A stretch of DNA of 64,000 nucleotides, taken from positions 1-64,000 of the forward strand of contig SFIM01000004.1 of NCBI GenBank assembly GCA_004556155.1, read 5' to 3'. This document shows, piece by piece, positions 60,091 through 64,000 of this stretch. How positions within the stretch are numbered: the stretch's first letter is position 1; each line of letters opens with the position of its first letter. The stretch is from Clostridiales bacterium (lineage in GTDB: Bacteria; Bacillota; Clostridia; Christensenellales; Aristaeellaceae). The notes below the pieces were generated by a model. The model had not been told where the DNA came from. It did not search any database and was given only the letters and a program-made list of their open reading frames with translations. A program made the position numbers and the translations under genes.

Positions 60091-61145
60091 GCTATATTGC
60101 CACCTGCCGCGCCGGGCTTGCCGCCCTGCAGGCAAAAAAAGAGGTGAATATTCTCGCCATCGAATCCTCCTGCGACGAAACCGCCGCTGCTGTGATTCAA
60201 AACGGCCGCAAGATCCTGTCCAGCGCCGTGTTTACCCAGATTCCCCTGCACGCCGTGTACGGCGGCGTGGTGCCCGAAATTGCCAGCCGCGCGCATGTGG
60301 ATGCGGTTGATCGCATGGTAGATTACGCACTGAACGAGGCCGATATGAAGCTGCGCGATGTGGACGCCATCGGCGTCACCTACGGCCCCGGTCTGGTAGG
60401 CGCACTGCTGACGGGCGTGAGCTGCGCCAAGGCGCTGGCCTATGCGACGGATAAGCCGTTGATTCCAGTCAATCACATCGAGGGGCACATCTGCGCCAAT
60501 TACCTTACGCATCCGGAGCTGACCCCGCCCTTTATCTGCCTGGTGGCCAGCGGCGGGCACAGCCATATCCTGATGGTGGAGGATTACGGCGTATACAGGC
60601 TGCTGGGCTGCACGCAGGATGACGCGGCGGGCGAGGCCTTTGACAAGGCTGCGCGCGTGCTGCATCTACCCTACCCGGGCGGCCCGCTGCTGGACAAGCT
60701 GGCCCAGCAGGGCAATCCCGGCGCGGTCAAGCTGCCCACGGCGCATACGCCCGGCGCGTATGATTTCAGCTTTTCAGGCTTGAAAACGGCCTTTATCAAC
60801 GCCGTGCACACCATGGAGCAGCGCGGTGAAACCGCACGGCCGGAGGATCTGGCCGCCTCCTTCCAGCATGCCGTGGTCAAGGCGCTGCTGGATAAAACCA
60901 TGCTGGCGGCGCTGGATCACCATGTAACCAAGCTGGCGCTGGCCGGCGGCGTATCGGCCAATAGCGGCCTGCGCGCAGCCTTTGAGCAGGCCTGCCAAAA
61001 GGCTGGGATCACCCTTTACCTGCCCCAGCTAAAGCTGTGCGGCGACAATGCGGCCATGATCGGCTCCGCCGCCTATTACCGGCTGATGCGCGGCGAAATC
61101 GCCGACCTGTCCCTGAACGCCAAGCCCGCGCTGCGGCTGGTATAA
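60087..61145 (+). CDS. tsaD: tRNA threonylcarbamoyladenosine biosynthesis protein TsaD
   Basis: The protein has 352 residues. ASKHA/Kae1 motifs: ILAIESSCDETAAAVIQNG (about 23), the metal ligands in HIEGHICANY (about 131-140), SGGHSHILMVEDYG, GEAFDKAARVL, and PQLKLCGDNAAMIG near the C-terminus. With TsaB and TsaE it installs t6A37 on ANN-reading tRNAs. A short N-terminal extension of about 20 residues is unusual but small. The ATG overlaps the upstream stop (ATGA). Confidence 0.95.
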   Translation: MSYIATCRAGLAALQAKKEVNILAIESSCDETAAAVIQNGRKILSSAVFTQIPLHAVYGGVVPEIASRAHVDAVDRMVDYALNEADMKLRDVDAIGVTYGPGLVGALLTGVSCAKALAYATDKPLIPVNHIEGHICANYLTHPELTPPFICLVASGGHSHILMVEDYGVYRLLGCTQDDAAGEAFDKAARVLHLPYPGGPLLDKLAQQGNPGAVKLPTAHTPGAYDFSFSGLKTAFINAVHTMEQRGETARPEDLAASFQHAVVKALLDKTMLAALDHHVTKLALAGGVSANSGLRAAFEQACQKAGITLYLPQLKLCGDNAAMIGSAAYYRLMRGEIADLSLNAKPALRLV

Positions 61146-61176
61146 AGGATACAGCATTCTTTTCACGTGTCATAAC

Positions 61177-61217
61177 AAAACCGGCTGATCGGAGTTTTTC
61201 CAATCAGCCGGCTTTTT
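61177..61217. terminator. Bidirectional Rho-independent terminator
   Basis: Arms CCGGCTGAT (61181-61189) and ATCAGCCGG (61203-61211) with A and T runs on either side separate the converging tsaD and metI genes. Confidence 0.85.
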
Positions 61218-61224
61218 CCTTTTG

Positions 61225-61935
61225 TTATTTGCGGATGCGCTTATCCAGCTTGACGGACAGGCGCGTGCCGATGCTCTGGAACAGCTGCACCAGCACCACC
61301 AGCACGATCACCGCCAGGATCATCACAGGATAATTATACTTATTGTAGCCGTACATGATGGCCAGCTTGCCCAGACCGCCCGCGCCGATTGCGCCGCCCA
61401 TGGCGGAATAGCCCAGGATGGTCGTGATGGCGATGGCCGCGTTATTGATCAGCGAGGGCACGCTTTCGGGCAGCATCACCTTGCAGATGATTTGCAGCGG
61501 GGACGCGCCCATGCTCTGCGCCATTTCAATGATATTGGGGTTCACCTCACGCAGGCTGCTTTCCACCAGACGCGCCACAAAGGGGAATGCCGCCACCACC
61601 AGCGGCACGATGGAGGCCACCGAGCCGTAGGATTTGCCCACGATCAGGCGGGTAAGGGGCACCACCAGGATCATCAGGATCAGGAAGGGCACCGAACGCA
61701 GCAGGTTAATCAGCGCGTTCAGCGCGCGCAGCACAAGTCTGGGCAGGGGCAGCACGCCCTTTTCATCGCCCGTCACCAGCAAAATGCCCAGCGGCAAGCC
61801 CAGCAGCATGGCAAAGGCCGTGGCCAGCACGGTTACATAGAAGGTTTCCCACAGATAATAGAGCACGCCGTTCTTGCTCAGATCCAGCAAAAGCTCCAGC
61901 GCGGTCTGCCATTTTTTCGCTGTAAACCAATTCAT
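61225..61935 (-). CDS. metI: Methionine ABC transporter permease
   Basis: The protein has 236 residues and five to six helices. The MetI signature EMAQSMGASPLQIICKVMLPESVPS (EAA loop, about 140-165) and the C-terminal GYSAMGGAIGAGGLGKLAIMYGYNKYN are clear. It works with the ATPase gene 1 bp upstream and binding protein of the same operon to import D/L-methionine. Confidence 0.95.
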   Translation of the reverse strand: MNWFTAKKWQTALELLLDLSKNGVLYYLWETFYVTVLATAFAMLLGLPLGILLVTGDEKGVLPLPRLVLRALNALINLLRSVPFLILMILVVPLTRLIVGKSYGSVASIVPLVVAAFPFVARLVESSLREVNPNIIEMAQSMGASPLQIICKVMLPESVPSLINNAAIAITTILGYSAMGGAIGAGGLGKLAIMYGYNKYNYPVMILAVIVLVVLVQLFQSIGTRLSVKLDKRIRK

Positions 61936-61936
61936 A

Positions 61937-62935
61937 TTACGCTTCCTCCACCACTACGTTTTCCGCCGCGCGCAGGTACTCCATGGCCGTGCGCGTTTCC
62001 TCATCACCGCCGGGGATGCCCAGCAGCATGTGCCCATAGATCTTATCCCCCACGCTGCGGGTGGAAGCGTACAGGATGTTGGCGGCAATGCGCTTATCCA
62101 TGGCCATACGGGCGATCAAAGGCGTATTGGCGGCGGGCGCACCGTTGAAGATCACGCGCAGGCGATGCTCGTCGTGCGGCAGATCCAGTTCATCCTCCGC
62201 GCTGTCAGGGAACACCAGGCGGCGCGTGGCGGCCGCCTTGGGATTGGAGAACACGCTGACAACCGTGCCCTCCTCCACCACTTCGCCGTTCTCCAGGATG
62301 GCTACGCGGTCGCAGATTTCCTGCACCACGCTCATCTGGTGGGTAATGATGATCACCGTAATGCCCAGCCGCTGATTGATATCGCGGATGAGCGAGAGGA
62401 TATCGTGGGTGGTTTTGGGATCCAGGGCGCTGGTGGCCTCGTCGCACAGCAGCACCTTGGGATTGGTCGCCAGCGCGCGGGCGATGGCTACGCGCTGCTG
62501 CTGGCCGCCGGACAGCTGGGCAGGATAGGCGTTTTCCTTATCGGGCAGGCCCACCATGCGCAGCAGCTCCCGCGCGCGAGCCTTGGCCTCGCTGGCCTTT
62601 ACCCCTGCCAGCTCCAGCGGGAAGCAGATATTGCGCAGCACCGTGCGCTGCATCAAAAGGTGAAAGCCCTGAAAGATCATCGTCACCTCGCGGCGGGTTT
62701 TGCGCAGCTCGCTTTCCCGCAGCGTACCCACATCGCAGCCGTTCACCAGCACCGCGCCCTCGGTGGGGCGCTCCAGCATGTTGATACAGCGCACCAGCGT
62801 GGATTTGCCCGCGCCGCTCATGCCGATAATGCCATAGATTTCGCCGTCGTTGATGGTCAGGCTTACATTTTTGAGGGCGTAGAAGGTACCGTCCGCGCTG
62901 GGAAAGGTTTTGGTCAGGTTTTTGATCTCAATCAC
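61937..62935 (-). CDS. metN: Methionine ABC transporter ATPase with C-terminal NIL domain
   Basis: The protein has 332 residues from a GTG at 62935 that has GGAGGAAG 7 bp upstream; the ATG at 62953 lacks a good site. ABC motifs: GMSGAGKST, IFQGFHLLMQRTV, LSGGQQQRVAIARAL, VLLCDEATSALDP and IITHQM. A C-terminal NIL/ACT-like domain (about 265-332) senses intracellular methionine and inhibits transport in related systems. Confidence 0.95.
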   Translation of the reverse strand: MIEIKNLTKTFPSADGTFYALKNVSLTINDGEIYGIIGMSGAGKSTLVRCINMLERPTEGAVLVNGCDVGTLRESELRKTRREVTMIFQGFHLLMQRTVLRNICFPLELAGVKASEAKARARELLRMVGLPDKENAYPAQLSGGQQQRVAIARALATNPKVLLCDEATSALDPKTTHDILSLIRDINQRLGITVIIITHQMSVVQEICDRVAILENGEVVEEGTVVSVFSNPKAAATRRLVFPDSAEDELDLPHDEHRLRVIFNGAPAANTPLIARMAMDKRIAANILYASTRSVGDKIYGHMLLGIPGGDEETRTAMEYLRAAENVVVEEA

Positions 62936-62959
62936 AGGGCTTCCTCCGCTCATACGCGC

Positions 62960-62986
62960 GCACCGGCAGGAAAATCCTACCGGTGC
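62960..62986 (-). other. Hairpin between metQ and metN
   Basis: Stem 62960-62971 with 62975-62986 (one G-T-type mismatch) lies between the binding-protein and ATPase genes. It is the third such hairpin after a first-position binding-protein gene in this window. Confidence 0.65.
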
Positions 62987-63008
62987 GGCATTTTCTTCCT
63001 ATTATATT

Positions 63009-63854
63009 TTACTTGCTCAGGCCCAGCGCGTCAAGGGTAGTTTGACGGCCGCCGTACAGACCCATGGGCTCTACGTGAATCACGGATACGGAAACCAGCT
63101 TGGTGCCGTTCTCGGCGTTGAAGTCCTCCAGGTAGGGCAGGTGCTGGAAGTAGTTCGCGTCGATCTCGCCGTTGTCCACAACCAGGTTGGGCTGCACATA
63201 ATCGGTGAACTCTACGATTTCCAGCTCGACATCCTTAGCGGCCAGGATTTCCTGGGCAACCTTGAGGATTTCGGCATGGGGGGTGGGAGAAGCGGCCACG
63301 GTGATCTTCTGACCCTTGAGAGCGTCGTAATCCACGGTGGCGTCATAGCCGTCGGTGGGGTTTTCCACTGTGCTTACCACGGAGCCATTATAGGTTTCGG
63401 TGATGAAATCCGCCACCTGCTTGCTTTCCAGCGCGGCGACCAAAGCCTTCACCTTGTCGGATTCTTCAGTGCCTTCCTTCACGGCCAGGATGTTGCCGTA
63501 GGCGGAGTAGGAGCCTTCCAGCAGCAGGGAATCCTTCACAGGGTTCAGATCAGCGCTGATGGCGTAGTTGGAGTTGATGACGGCGTAGTCCAGATCGGGC
63601 AGCTGAACGGGCAGCTGAGCGGCTTCGATCTCAACGATTTCAACATTGTAGGGGTTTTCCACGATATCGCGTACGGTGGCCTGGATGCCGCTGCCCATGG
63701 CCAGCTTGATGATGCCGTTGGCCTGCAGCAGCAGCAGGGCGCGGGCTTCGTTGGTGGTGTCGTTGGGCACGCCGATGGTAACGGTATCAGCCAGAGCAGC
63801 GGTGAAGGACAGGGACAGAGCCAGGGTCAGCAGGATAGCAAGCAGCTTTTTCAT
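63009..63854 (-). CDS. metQ: Methionine-binding protein MetQ/NlpA family
   Basis: The protein has 281 residues. The signal peptide (MKKLLAILLTLALSLSFTAALA) has no cysteine, so it is not a lipoprotein, unlike most MetQ proteins. NlpA-family motifs: TVTIGVPNDTTNEARALLLLQANG, DYAVINSNYAISADLNP, and VDNGEIDANYFQHLPYLEDFN. AAAAGGAGAAAA precedes the ATG at 63854. First gene of the metQNI operon. Confidence 0.92.
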   Translation of the reverse strand: MKKLLAILLTLALSLSFTAALADTVTIGVPNDTTNEARALLLLQANGIIKLAMGSGIQATVRDIVENPYNVEIVEIEAAQLPVQLPDLDYAVINSNYAISADLNPVKDSLLLEGSYSAYGNILAVKEGTEESDKVKALVAALESKQVADFITETYNGSVVSTVENPTDGYDATVDYDALKGQKITVAASPTPHAEILKVAQEILAAKDVELEIVEFTDYVQPNLVVDNGEIDANYFQHLPYLEDFNAENGTKLVSVSVIHVEPMGLYGGRQTTLDALGLSK

Positions 63855-63876
63855 GGTGGTTTTCTCCTTTTTTGTT

Positions 63877-63969
63877 TCATTTTGTGATCTGCGCGGCAAA
63901 CGGGGATGCGTGTAAGGAGCGTCGCATTCGTTTGCTGAAGCGATTGGTCTGGATCAGGCAGCGGCTCAT
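63877..63969 (-). CDS. Possible 30-residue leader peptide upstream of metQ
   Basis: A short frame of 30 codons begins with ATG at 63969 behind an excellent AAAGGAGG site and ends 22 bp before metQ. The product starts MSRCLIQTNRFSKRMRRS and is basic. It has no runs of methionine or other codons that would mark classic attenuation. It may be a translated leader or the tail of an unknown small gene; no family recognised. Confidence 0.4.
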   Translation of the reverse strand: MSRCLIQTNRFSKRMRRSLHASPFAAQITK

Positions 63970-64000
63970 GGGCGAGGCCTCCTTTCGGTAATAAAAAACG

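Noticed and set aside
63855..64000. SAM (S-box) riboswitch or T-box upstream of metQ
   Set aside because: I looked for the conserved S-box and T-box sequences on the minus strand and did not find them; they may lie beyond the window edge.

Overview
The window looks like a chromosome segment of a Clostridia-type Firmicute, probably an uncultured gut lineage of the Christensenellales/Oscillospirales kind (inference; there is no 16S gene here). The evidence is sepF and divIVA beside each other, a RelQ-type alarmone synthetase, pcrA-ligA, a TIGR01906 membrane protein, and lplABC-like sugar importers run by membrane-bound AraC regulators. Shine-Dalgarno sites are strong, there are several clear sigma-A promoters, and coding DNA is moderately GC-rich. 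No phage, transposase, rRNA or CRISPR array was seen.

Layout. 1-5.2 kb: a truncated Tat-exported CGCAxxG/FMN-binding protein, a diaminopentanoate-dehydrogenase-like enzyme, a MerR regulator, a P-loop ATPase and a secreted phosphodiester glycosidase. 5.3-7.3 kb: pduL, a five-gene tRNA cluster (Val, Asp, Phe, Gly, Cys) and a SUFU-domain gene of lower GC. 7.4-13.5 kb: a cobalamin-riboswitch operon, the most interesting locus. It encodes a small HNH-repeat protein, a secreted transcobalamin-beta-like protein, a membrane-anchored protein with the two-domain plan of animal transcobalamin, and a complete ECF transporter (T, fused A-A', S). 13.5-15 kb: relQ and a TetR regulator. 15-19.8 kb: a ferric/phosphonate/polyamine-class ABC importer. 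20-28.2 kb: a polysaccharide deacetylase, an RNA methyltransferase, an MrfA-like helicase, ligA and pcrA. 28.2-29.3 kb: a duplicated small membrane protein gene and short tandem repeats.

29.3-36.1 kb: an FAD-dependent dehydrogenase, a HlyD-like protein, sepF, divIVA, a ROK fructokinase and MscS. 36.1-50.1 kb: two lplABC-like importers flank two membrane-bound AraC regulators, with a glycerophosphodiesterase and a sugar isomerase at the far end. 50.1-54.5 kb: an MBL hydrolase, malic enzyme, an Ldh-family dehydrogenase and an Mrp ATPase. 54.5-61.2 kb: a secreted protein, then secA, prfB, a TIGR01906 protein and tsaD. 61.2-64 kb: metQ-metN-metI.

How the genes fit together. The cobalamin operon reads as a dedicated B12 (or corrinoid) capture-and-import machine. 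Extracellular clasp-like proteins would bind the ligand and hand it to the ECF S component, with expression shut off by B12 through the riboswitch. The two lpl-type modules read as oligosaccharide import with signal-sensing AraC control. All four ABC solute-binding proteins have signal peptides without a convincing lipobox. In all three operons where the binding-protein gene comes first, a hairpin separates it from the next transporter gene.
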